Below are positions 55,317 through 64,000 of a stretch of 64,000 bases of DNA, piece after piece. This DNA comes from Trichobilharzia regenti (Eukaryota > Platyhelminthes > Trematoda > Strigeidida > Schistosomatidae), in assembly GCA_944472135.2 (NCBI GenBank), contig OX235267.1, positions 18,645,452 to 18,709,451 of the forward strand. Direction: 5' to 3'. Below the pieces are notes generated by a model. That model had not been told where the DNA came from, made no database searches, and saw nothing but the letters and a program-made list of their open reading frames with translations. The translations under genes were made by a program, and so were the position numbers. The first letter of the stretch is position 1; every line of letters starts with the position of its first letter.

Positions 55317-55604
55317 AGATTTATTCGGATTATAATTAATCATCAAAATATATAGTCAAAAATTTTACATTTTAATTTATAATGAATCAATCTGACTCGG
55401 CGCACAAATTATTCTAGGAAATTCGTAACACCTACGGTCTGGAAACCTATAATTCTAATATATTTGTGAGACAGAAAGGAAGCGTCATTACAACCACAAT
55501 TATTTCATGACATACTCATAGTTACTTAACGAAATTCGAAGTGTTCACTAGTTCGCAATGAATTTTTCCAATCCATCAGCATACTTAACTCATAAAATGT
55601 AGGT
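55317..55604. other. Unassigned sequence
   Basis: Nothing recognised. Confidence 0.4.
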
Positions 55605-55960
55605 TCTAAACTCTAGGTTCGGTGAAACTGGCAGTGGTTACTGTAGAAGCGTTTCAAACCAAACTGACACCAAAGTTCACAGCTTCATGTTTGTCAGTGA
55701 TTTCTGGAATTTCAAAGGTACAATAAGTAATCAACGGTTAAATGTTTTCAGATTTCAGACAGCATCACGTTGATTTAGAAGGCCAATCTAGACGGCATCG
55801 TTCATTAGCCATAAAAGACAATGTATCGATCATAAAACAAATATCATCATTTAAGATGATCGATGATTAAAGTGATAATTTAATTTCACGCCCTTCATTA
55901 AATGCAGACATCCCGACACAATGAGGGTCACCTTAATTCTTCAAAAATAATGTTTACGAT
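55605..55960 (+). repeat. Unnamed dispersed repeat, copy 2
   Basis: Starts GTAGGTTCTAAACTCTAGG, continues GGCAGTGGTTACTGTAGAAG, TTTCAAACCAAACTGACACC, CAGTGATTTCTGGAATTTC, and its later part (GATAATTTAATTTCACGCCC, CAGACATCCC) matches 59085-59130 in copy 3. Confidence 0.65.
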
Positions 55961-56021
55961 GTATTTGACAAATCCTTGAGGAATTTAGACCACAAGTTGG
56001 CAGTGGGCAATGATGGATTCT
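55853..56021 (+). repeat. Tandem duplication, block 1 left copy (partner 56656-56824)
   Basis: About 169 bases at roughly 96-97 percent identity to the partner, same orientation, 803 bases apart. Confidence 0.88.
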
Positions 56022-56146
56022 ATGCATATATTCATAGAATATACGGTAAAAATTTATTTTAATTTCTTTGGCTACTCACAATATTCCTCTAAATTGACAA
56101 TGTACGTAGTAAAGGCAGGAATAGAGTTATCGCATACAAATGAAAC

Positions 56147-56400
56147 TAGTGTAACAGATTAAATAGAGAGAACCAGATATGGTATGTTTCTTGTTTTATA
56201 TCTGATCATAACCACATGGTATTTATCATGGAGTCTCAGTGGAAACATGTTGTCACTGAAGACACAAACCACTTATCATAATATGAATAAAAATAATTCG
56301 ATGGATTTCTCACGGAGCAGATCACTTTGCGATAGGTTTTTAGTATCGAGTGCACTGAGGAACGAGGTTAATTGTTTACTCTCTGATAACACACTTGCCA
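56147..56400 (+). repeat. Tandem duplication, block 2 left copy (partner 56993-57240)
   Basis: About 250 bases at roughly 94 percent identity, same orientation, about 846 bases apart. The sequence between block 1 and block 2 (56022-56146) is unlike that of the other copy (56825-56992). A plus-strand frame at 56184-56435 lies here but has no domain and is broken in the other copy. Confidence 0.88.
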
Positions 56401-56655
56401 GTACTATCTTCTGCGAGGAATTGAAGCATATGTAAACATGAACAGTTTGTAGCTTTGATACAGAAATGTGATGCTAAATCACTTAGTTTGATTTTCTATA
56501 TGCTACGATAGGAATTTCACATAAATTAAAAATGGTCATCAGTAAATATTTGCAAATTTACAGGTGATGTTTACTTATGAGCATAATAGATCTGGGTCAG
56601 TGAAGTTATTCGCCAGAATTTGGACGATTTGATCATTAGGTGGGTTTTATCGCTT

Positions 56656-56824
56656 AAGATGATCGATGATTAAAGTGATAATTTAATTCCACGCCCTTCA
56701 TTAAATGCAGACATCCCAACACAATGAGGCTCACCTTAATTCTTCAAAAATAATGTTTACGATGTATTTGACAAATCCTTGAGGAATTTAGACCACAAGT
56801 TGTCAGCGGGCAGTGATGGATTCT
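56656..56824 (+). repeat. Tandem duplication, block 1 right copy
   Basis: Partner of 55853-56021. Confidence 0.88.
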
Positions 56825-56992
56825 CTCTGTGTCAATATGTTTTTTTAAATAATACGATGAAATTTCAATTCAAAATGAGACGATACCACATACCTTTGTT
56901 ACCTGGATTGAATTTGTGTTGTAGAATTCATGAGGCAACAATCATTATTTAGTTAACATTTCTGTCGCAAATCGACGTCATTTAACAATCAA

Positions 56993-57240
56993 ACTAGTGT
57001 AACAGATTAAATAGAGAGAACCAGATATGGTATGTTTCTTGTTTTGTACCTGACCATAACCACATGGTATTTATCATGGACTCAGTGAAAACATGCTGGC
57101 ACTGAAAACCCAAACCACTTATCATAATACGAATAAAAATAATTCGATGGATTTCTCACGGAGCAGATCACTTTGCGATAGGTTTTTAGTATCGAGTGCA
57201 CTGAGGAACGAGGTTAATTGTTTATCTTCTGATAAGACGC
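56993..57240 (+). repeat. Tandem duplication, block 2 right copy
   Basis: Partner of 56147-56400, with small deletions such as the loss of GT-CT near 57080. Confidence 0.88.
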
Positions 57241-57504
57241 TTATCAATAATGGTTTATAACGGAGATTCCAGCAATAGTGAAACTGCATTGAAAGAACGT
57301 GACCATTGTTATGGAATATTTTCAGTCTTGAGTTTCTTCTTCGTCTTTTAATTCCTTAATTCTGCGGTGTTGCTAATGAGATATGCGAAGCGCGACTTTC
57401 AAGCTGTAATTATTCCGAAACAAGATGTATAGTATTGAATGATTAATCGACATCATGTTTTCTTTTTTCTCATATGACCTTCACAAGTTTGACTAAACCA
57501 ATTT
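57241..57504. other. Unassigned spacer
   Basis: No feature recognised. Confidence 0.4.
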
Positions 57505-58280
57505 TATCAAGTATGCTGATGATCTAAACGTTTCTATACCCGTTACTCTTCAACCAGACTGTTACAAAATGAATAACAATTTATTAGAAATTAGTCAGTG
57601 GTCCTTGTCAAATGATCCTAATCTAAATCCTCTGAAGTGTCAAGTTGTTAATTTTTCTTTCAGTCATAAGCACGGCTTATATAAACTGTTTTCTTCTCAT
57701 GATTCTACTATCATAGATGACACTGAAGTTGAAATGGAGTCGAAAATTAAATACCATGGATAATCTATTTCCCGTGGTTTTCCTTGTTCTTCCCTCATCC
57801 TGTTAGTGACTAGAAATATATTTTGTTTCAGTTCCTATGTAAGGGAGTTAAGACAATCTGGTTTCAGTTAATCTCCACTTTCACAGTTTTTAACTCTTTT
57901 ATTCTATCTATTCTTTATTGCTCTCCTACACCTTTATCTTTCCTATGCTATTTAAGGGAGATTTTGTGACTCTACGAAGGGCATTAGGAGCTGTCACCAG
58001 GGTGAGTGGGGTGTCGCTAAGTCAATTCATTATTACTATTACATACAGACACATGGACTAATTCATTAGATTAGCGAATATCATATTATCCGACTCTGAG
58101 AATCCTCTTTAGACAGAAATCACTGCTTGCATCTCATCGGGTAGAACTAGAAGTAATTATGGAAGACTGTATCCTCGGACGACTAAGTATGAAAATTTAA
58201 AATGCCTTATCTGGTACACATTTTATGCGATGAGAACAGTGTAGTGCTGGACACCAGTGATTTACTTGGAAACACTAAGT
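57505..58280 (+). pseudogene. CR1-like RT C-terminal half, broken
   Basis: IKYADDLNVSIPVT carries the catalytic Asp pair; ISQWSLSNDPNLNPLKCQVVNF, then a stop after KIKYHG, then frame-shifted remnants of LSQF-NSFILSILYCSP, VTRVSGVSLSQFI and SSGRTRSNYGRLY. The upstream RT and the endonuclease are missing. Confidence 0.85.
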
Positions 58281-58501
58281 GATTAGTCGTCTTTATTCTT
58301 TTTGCTTATTGTTTTGTTGCTAATATTTTCACTTGACTTAATTTAACGTTCACATTCTCATTGTATAATTTTATCAGTATAAATGCCCTGTTTTAATTAT
58401 TACCCCTGTAATCAGGAAACTAGATGTGACATCGCGCTACAAGCTGACAATCCCATAGTTGTACCAAAACGTACTGTTTAGAATAAAGCTATTATTATTG
58501 T
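57505..58501 (+). mobile_element. 5'-truncated CR1-like LINE, decayed
   Basis: Begins just before the RT catalytic region and ends with the family terminus: CCCATAGTTGTACC, GTACTGTTTAGAATAAAGC and a short ATT tail at 58488-58501. A third subfamily, intermediate between the copies at 28.4 and 33.9 kb. Confidence 0.85.
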
Positions 58502-58559
58502 GTTCAATAATTCCTAATAACTGAATTCGTTCCGTCAGACTAATTGTTCCTTAAACTGG

Positions 58560-59200
58560 AGATTCTGACCTGTATGGTCTGTGAGACTGCTAATGGTCAC
58601 TGTTGAAGGGTATGAAACCAAACTGAATCCACTGTACATTGCTTCAAGCTATTCAGTGATTCCGAGATTTCTAACGTTTCAAGAAGTAGGCAGCCCTTTT
58701 GAAATTTTCAGATAAATTTAATTGTAAACATATGACTAACGGCTAAATATTATATAAATGAAAAGTTTCAACTTGAGTCACTTAGTATGTACTAATTGTA
58801 TGTACTACCCGTCAGTGATTTTAATAAAGATATTGTGCATTGTTTTCATCACACAGTAGGTGAAAATAATGCAATAATTTCAGTTAGAAATGTGATGCTG
58901 ATGGAATGAAGTGTTCTGTTACTACAATATTTTCCCTACTCATCCAATTTACATCACATGATTAATTTTAGATAAACAGTTGTTTGGAAATTTGCTGATT
59001 TGGAAAGGAATTTATATACCTGTTTATTGGGCGTCATGGAGATCGTAATGTAAACTTCGTTGGTCACGAAAACTGACAATCATGATGACAGTTTAATTTG
59101 GTGCCCTTCAACAAATTCAGACATTCCGTTATCCTCAAAGTAATTTCAAACTCTTCTGCATAATAATGTCCGTCATCACTCTAATTTGGACAGACGTTTT
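58560..59200 (+). repeat. Unnamed dispersed repeat, copy 3 (long)
   Basis: Runs from GGAGATTCTGACCTG through CTAATGGTCACTGTTGAAG, GAAACCAAACTGAATCC, then GATGCTGATGGAATGAAG, ACTACAATATTTTCCCTACTCA, GTTTATTGGGCGTCATGGAG to TTCAACAAATTCAGACATTCC. Collinear with copy 4, 1145 bases further on, at about 70-75 percent. Confidence 0.7.
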
Positions 59201-59704
59201 TTGTTTTGATTTATTCACATAACAATGACATATTATCTACGTAATGAAATAAATTTCGCTTACTGTATCCTAGATTTAAAATGGTAGAGAAAAAGACGTT
59301 TTATTTTTCCATAAGCTTCATTAGAAATTTGTTTACATTTTTGTATTCCTATTTACTTTGGAAATTCTCAATTTGTATTCAAGCTAAAATAATAAATTTC
59401 AGCAGTGAAAAATCATTCAGAAACTTATTATTCTTGGCCAGAAATGTCTATTGGTAAGCCTAATGAAATCGATTGTTACAATGACATAAATTTTATTTCT
59501 CACGGTGTTATCTTATCGAAATCACTAAAGTTGATCTGTCGCGAAAGAAGCCACCCTGATATTTCTTAACTGTCGTTCTATGTCTGTACTCAACAGATAG
59601 CGGTGAGTGAATGTTACAGGGGTGAATATCCAGTAAATACACAATGTTATGTGATGTTTGACTTTTAATGAATAAGTTCTTTCCATTAGATTACGTGTGT
59701 TGTG
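59201..59704. other. Unassigned spacer
   Basis: No feature recognised. Confidence 0.4.
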
Positions 59705-60150
59705 AACTGCAGGCTGCGAATTCTATTTTTGGTGAGATTGTCAGTGGTAACTGTTGAAGCGTTTTAAACCAAACTAACACCACAGTTCAGTGCTTTATAT
59801 TCTTTAGTGGCTTTCGGAATTTAAAAAATTTAAGTAGTGATCAATCATTTTAACACTTTTAGATAGGAGATTTTATTCTAAACTTTAAATTAGAAATAGG
59901 ATGCTGATGGAATAAATTGTACCATGACTACAGTATTTTCCCTCCTCAGGCGATTTTACAGCATTATCGTGAAGCCATTTGCACATAAACAAATATTTGT
60001 GAGGGAATTGATATGACTGTGTTTATTAGGCATCAGAGAGAACCAATCGATCATAATTTGATCTTCTTCTGCTTTGAAAATCAATAAACCACAGTGAGAC
60101 TGAATCTCGTACTATTCAACAAAAGAAAAATTTCCGTTTTCTTCATAAAT
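59705..60150 (+). repeat. Unnamed dispersed repeat, copy 4 (long)
   Basis: GCAGGCTGCGAATTCTATTT, TTGTCAGTGGTAACTGTTGAAG, AAACCAAACTAACACC, GATGCTGATGGAATAAAT, GACTACAGTATTTTCCCTCCTCA, GTTTATTAGGCATCAGAGAG, TTCAACAAAAG. Confidence 0.7.
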
Positions 60151-62012
60151 ATGCTTGTCCTACATAAGAATATTCGCCGTAATTTTTCGTCTACAATCAT
60201 GCGGGTGAGATAATTTATTTTGTAAGGTCTTTTTTAAATCAGCAGTTAAATACCTTATTATGAATTATACCATTTAAACTTACCTATGTCTGTGTTTTTA
60301 AATTAAGAGATAGTTTCTGCTGAATTACTGTAAAATTTCGCTTTAATTTTAAATATATGTTTAAATACTCTTTAGTTTTGAAATTAATGATTGGTAGTTA
60401 AAAATAAATGATCTATTGTTTCAGCGAAACCTATTCAGAGAAATCCTTGTTTTGCTCTAGTAGTGCTTACTGAAATCATTGATGGATTCTCTCATTAAAT
60501 TTCCATACTGACTATTTGGACCCTTTCATTTCAGTAAGCCTTCCAGTCAAAATAAGTTTAACTGACGTGTTCCATAATTAATATCAGCTTTATGCAAGAG
60601 ATACCATGTGAAAAATCAAGGTTTCAAGTTATTTGGCACTTATCAAAGTGGGGTACCTGCTACAATACAGTGTCTGGTTTTGCCCAGTGTTTGCAACTTT
60701 ATTAGACAAAGCATCAATCACAGATACTTTCTCTGAGACAGAAAGGATGCATTATTAAAACTACAAGTGTTTTATGATTTATTACCGTATGCTCAACGAG
60801 TCATCGATGTCATACGTAGTCACCTTTTTGGGTGGAAGTAATATAATTGGAAGTTTTCCTCAAGTAAGTTAAAGTGATTGGAAGCATAAAGTGATCCCGA
60901 AGACTCATGGCATTTATCCGTTATTCGTATTTATCGATCTTCAGTTAAATGTTTTCATGTTCTATCTACTTAGTCTAATCTGTTATCTTACGCTGTATTT
61001 TATTCACCCTTCATATTTTAGCAGTGAAAGTCAATTATTTTAGTACAAGTCTGTCCTAATGATTATAATGTCATTCTTTTTAACACGAAGATATCTTCAA
61101 TACCGAAATCATACTTAAACTGAAGGCTTTAATCAAAATTAAAATTCTCACACAAACAGATAAATTAGTGTGAGTCGGTTATTCTAAATGATTGAATGTC
61201 ATTCAAACTAATGCGTATTTGAAAAATATTGAAGACTTCGCTGCCTGTGCATGTCAAATATATTCCATTATCTTATTCAGTAAAGTAAGCTGTCTTCATT
61301 TGTGAAAGCGAGTTGTAAGTTGAAGCAATGTTTATTATGGACTTCAAAATGTGTCGGTGTGGAATTGGTTTTTATTCTTCTCAATGCTGTCAGGTAAGTT
61401 CATAATGCCCAATAAAACAAGTTGACTTCAACGCCATCAAAATGATAGTTTCGTTAATACTTTCAAGTTTTCTTGGATACCGACGAAGTTACTTACGGTC
61501 TGCGGCTTAATTATTAAAGCAAATAATTAAAACACATCAAAACTCACAGAAAATCAGCGTAACATTTTGATAAATAGTATTTGAAGGTTATGTGCACTAC
61601 TTTTAACTAAAATAAATTAACTTACAGTTGCGTAATCACAGTACCAGGAAGTCACATCAAAAATGCGCTCAATATACGTAAATCCAGTATAGTTGTAGTA
61701 AAGCAGATATAGATAATGTTTGATTTACTCGTATGGTAATGTTCGAGGTGAAACTTTAACTAATTGGAGTTTCTCTGAAGTTAAAATGATGTTCTATTTT
61801 ATAAAGTTATCTCACCACATACCAACACACACAAACCCCAAGAGATTTACTCGGGGTTTAAGTCTTTGTGTTTATTAAATGCACACCAAATGGAAATAGT
61901 TTCTTATATTCAATGAGAAGTTTGATGTTAGAGAAATTGGATTTGATTTCACTTCTGTAATTAATTTCTAAACTCTCTTATACCACATCATTTTATTCGT
62001 CTCCACACTTTG
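60151..62012. other. Unassigned sequence, no gene seen
   Basis: AT rich; no open frame with a motif, no tRNA-like or LINE signal. Confidence 0.45.
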
Positions 62013-62775
62013 TTTTATTACTGTTCCCTCGGATACCAGGCAAAAAAATTGACTTCATCAGCGCATCTCCTTTTCCTTATGTCCTCTACAGTCCTCTTTA
62101 GTTGGCTGAAAGGTTGCTCAAAGTCTCTCATCTCTTTCTCGCATTATCTCCTTCACTGTACTTTATGCTCAGGGGAAAAGACTTCCAAAGTGATTTCAGA
62201 GTGATGAATATCTGCCTTGCCTTTCCAATTCTCGTCTTGACATCTCCATCCATGCCACTGCCTGTAGTTGAGACGATGCCTCCTAGATAAGTGAGGAAAG
62301 TAACTTCTTTCAAATTTATTCCGTTGAGGGTGATTGGTGCTGTTTGTTGTTGTTGATTGATTATTTTTGTGACCCACGTCTTCTCTATGTTTACTAGGAA
62401 TCCTATCTTCTCCAGCTGTTTATTCAGTCAGCTTGCCAATTTCCGCCTGTAAGTATTCGCGTTTGAGTGAAATTAAATATGAATCATCTGAGAGATTCAG
62501 ACTATCCGGACTCTTCTTATCAGTCGAGAGTATTCTTGTCTTCTACCCCTCATATTCTGACCCATAACTCAGTACATTAAAATTAGGAATATCACTGGTG
62601 ACAATAAGCAGTCAGCCTAATATTACGCTCGTATTCACTCCAAACGCATAGCTGAGTTAACGGTTGTGGGCATTTGACACGTAGAATTATCAAACAACTG
62701 TTGAATGAAGTTGATAAAGGCTTGACGCACTGAGTACCAGAGTGGTGAAGACAATTCCAAAATACTTTTAAGTTG
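62013..62775 (-). mobile_element. Old RTE fragment with internal deletion
   Basis: Minus strand, high to low: FIQQLFDN-like and GVNTSVI-like RT pieces (62700-62620), a FADD-region remnant, ITLNGINLKEVTFLTYLGGIVSTTGSGMDGDVKTRIGKAR (62330-62205), ITLKSLWKSFPLSIK, then a jump near 62155 to the RTE 3' terminus (TGTTCCCTCGGATACC, about 62020). The ~350 bases between are missing. The 3' tail is lost. Confidence 0.8.
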
Positions 62776-62784
62776 AACAAAATA

Positions 62785-63055
62785 TTCCCATGTTGAGTTA
62801 TATGAAAAAGACGTAAACGGTGAAAAAATTTCTTTAACGATTCATTTTCATAAGCTGTACAAAAGTAATTATATTTGAAAAAGAAATCGTTAGACCAATC
62901 AGATACTGGTATAATTTGTCTTTGATAAATGTGTTACGTAATGTAAGGTGTAACCTAGAAGGGATGACTACTTGTAAGCTTGAAAAGATGCAGAGGTAAT
63001 AAGTGTGAGATAATGACTAGTCAATCAACTATGGACAGGAAGTAGTGGAAAGGCG
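62785..63055 (+). repeat. Dispersed repeat (partner 49575-49890)
   Basis: About 80 percent identical to the partner, same orientation. Confidence 0.7.
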
Positions 63056-63176
63056 ATAAAGCGTTTTAAGTAAAATCTGTATGAAAAGCAATGTTAATAA
63101 TAAACAGTAATAGAGTTGTAATAAAATATGGATGATGGGTATAATAATGATAAAAAAATAAAAGTAATAATACCAG

Positions 63177-63507
63177 TGTGTTGAGAGCAGGCTGCTAGCC
63201 GATTGGTTGGCACTAATCTACGTTAAGGTCTAGGTCACTAATATGGGCCGTGAGAAAATATGAACAAGACTGAGTCAACAACCAATCACAGCAAAGTTAA
63301 CGTGGCAAAATGTGATTCGCAGATAGAGAACTCGATTTGTCAAGGAATCCCGAAACAACCAATCAGAAGCCTGCGTTTGTCTACCTAAAAACAACCAATC
63401 AGGTGACTGCGCTTGTCTATAATAATGTTGTCTGAAATATGTATAAATACGTGTTGATTTTCATAATAAAACGATCTGTTGCCTGGCCCTTGTCTTCTGT
63501 TGTTACA
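63177..63507 (+). mobile_element. 5' LTR of a Ty3/gypsy-type element
   Basis: TGTGTTGAGAGCAGGCTGC at the start and TGTTGTTACA at the end give TG...CA termini, about 331 bp. Schistosome Boudicca has LTRs of similar length, but I cannot confirm the family. Two or three CCAATCA blocks and a TATAA-like patch (63418-63425) precede an AATAAAA signal (63464-63470). A second LTR begins at 63930. The solo LTR at 6845-7151 is a relative. Confidence 0.88.
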
Positions 63508-63509
63508 TT

Positions 63510-63525
63510 TGGTGTTGCTGCCTAC
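63510..63525 (+). promoter_or_regulatory. Probable primer binding site
   Basis: TGGTGTTGCTGCCTAC begins two bases after the LTR end. TGG complements the CCA end of a tRNA; which tRNA is used I cannot say. Confidence 0.55.
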
Positions 63526-63531
63526 CGACAA

Positions 63532-63951
63532 ATGAAAAGCCTATACCCTGCAGTTTTTGATGGAGACATATGGATCTTCGGGCAGGACTTCAAGGCTTCT
63601 GCGCAGTTGAGTGGCGTTCAAGATCTGTCAGCGATGGAGCTGCTACTTGGGACGCTGCTGGGAGGTCGGGTGAAAGCAGCATATGAAAGTGTGAGCCGAA
63701 GTATGGACGAATGTTCGACAGGGTCAGGCAAACAGTTTCCAAAGTGGGAAGGACCACATATGGTCACTTCGAGATGGGGTCACGCAGACACAGTCGCAAT
63801 GGCGAACAATGAGAGGCGCGTGAACGTCAGCGAGCTCCAGAAATGGATACAGCGAGACAAGCCAACGATGACGCCTGCACCAAGTAGATCAAGCCGACTT
63901 CAGTCGCACGTATTTGACGGGGGGACGAGTGTGGTGAGAGCAGGCTGCTAG
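63532..63951 (+). pseudogene. Collapsed gag-to-integrase frame of the LTR element
   Basis: The frame opens just after the primer site with a Gag-like start (MKSLYPAVFDGDIW, about 60 residues) and runs without a stop into a short Gly/Lys linker and an integrase-tail-like segment (KWEGPHMVTSRWGHADTVAM, then RRVNVSELQKWIQRDK). Protease, RT, RNase H and most of integrase are absent; the normal internal region of such elements is several kb, here it is about 420 bases. The deletion has left the two ends in one frame. The frame ends inside the 3' LTR. Assignment of the Gag part is by position and is less sure than the integrase tail. Confidence 0.65.
63917..63929 (+). promoter_or_regulatory. Polypurine tract before the 3' LTR
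   Basis: GACGGGGGGACGAG lies immediately 5' of the second LTR, where plus-strand DNA synthesis is primed. Confidence 0.7.
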
Positions 63952-64000
63952 CCGATTGGTTGGCACTAATCTACGTTAAGGTCTAGGTCACTAATGTGGG
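63930..64000 (+). mobile_element. 3' LTR, cut by the window end
   Basis: TGTGGTGAGAGCAGGCTGC and the following bases repeat 63177-63250 almost exactly (TTGAG/GTGAG and ATATGGG/ATGTGGG differ). Near-identity of the two LTRs suggests a recent insertion. Confidence 0.88.

Overview
The window looks like gene-poor, AT-rich chromosomal DNA from a flatworm, most likely a blood fluke of the genus Schistosoma or a close relative. That is an inference from its repeats: RTE-clade LINEs (SR2-like), CR1-like LINEs of the SR1/Perere kind, Penelope-like elements with GIY-YIG endonuclease domains, a tRNA-headed SINE with a hammerhead-ribozyme core like the schistosome Sm-alpha family, and a Ty3/gypsy-type LTR element. 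I could not support any complete host gene, rRNA or stand-alone tRNA. The only long intact reading frame (934 codons, 33949..36753) belongs to a retrotransposon.

Layout. 1-1019 is unassigned. 1020-4118 (+) is a full-length but defective RTE element between 14-bp target-site duplications. A solo LTR (6845-7151, -) and a 5'-truncated RTE sister copy (7287-9307, -) follow, then a foldback repeat (9377-9584). Old RTE pieces lie at 11222-11440 and 12001-12490, split by an unknown ~560-bp insertion. A Penelope RT remnant is at 12615-12880 and a hammerhead SINE at 13437-13610. An old RTE at 17335-18190 is split by a tRNA-derived SINE (17716-17916). About 19.5-26.4 kb is a diverged, broken collinear copy of 48.9-54.2 kb; only the first member carries the RTE fragment 22250-23130. 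From 26.9 to 32.0 kb an old RTE has been entered by a 430-bp LINE 3' end and by a nearly full-length CR1-like element (28363-31593, -).

The intact CR1-like element occupies 33859-37245 (+) and abuts a 5'-end-only fragment of its relative (37246-37570, -). A second SINE copy is at 37899-38088 (-). 40.1-41.1 kb holds another 5'-only CR1 fragment and two hammerhead SINEs facing each other. Further on are a 213-bp terminal-inverted-repeat element (44515-44727), Penelope endonuclease remnants (46090-46390 and 53330-53990, both -), an internally deleted RTE (47386-48553, -), a 714-bp inverted-repeat element (50568-51281), a 61-bp-arm near-perfect palindrome (52922-53059), an interrupted tandem duplication (55.85-57.24 kb), diverged copies of an unnamed repeat (55.6-60.2 kb), a CR1 fragment (57505-58501, +), an RTE fragment (62013-62775, -) and, at the right edge, a collapsed LTR element (63177 to beyond the window).

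How they work together. The RTE and CR1-like elements encode an AP-type endonuclease plus reverse transcriptase for target-primed insertion. The tRNA SINE shares its last ~50 bp with the CR1-like LINE, so it probably borrows that enzyme. The two young RTE copies share inactivating lesions, so they were probably copied by an enzyme made elsewhere. Hammerhead-like cores of two architectures (Sm-alpha type and Penelope type) recur through the window in decayed form. Positions in noncoding repeats are read by eye and may be off by a few bases; boundaries of old fragments by tens of bases.
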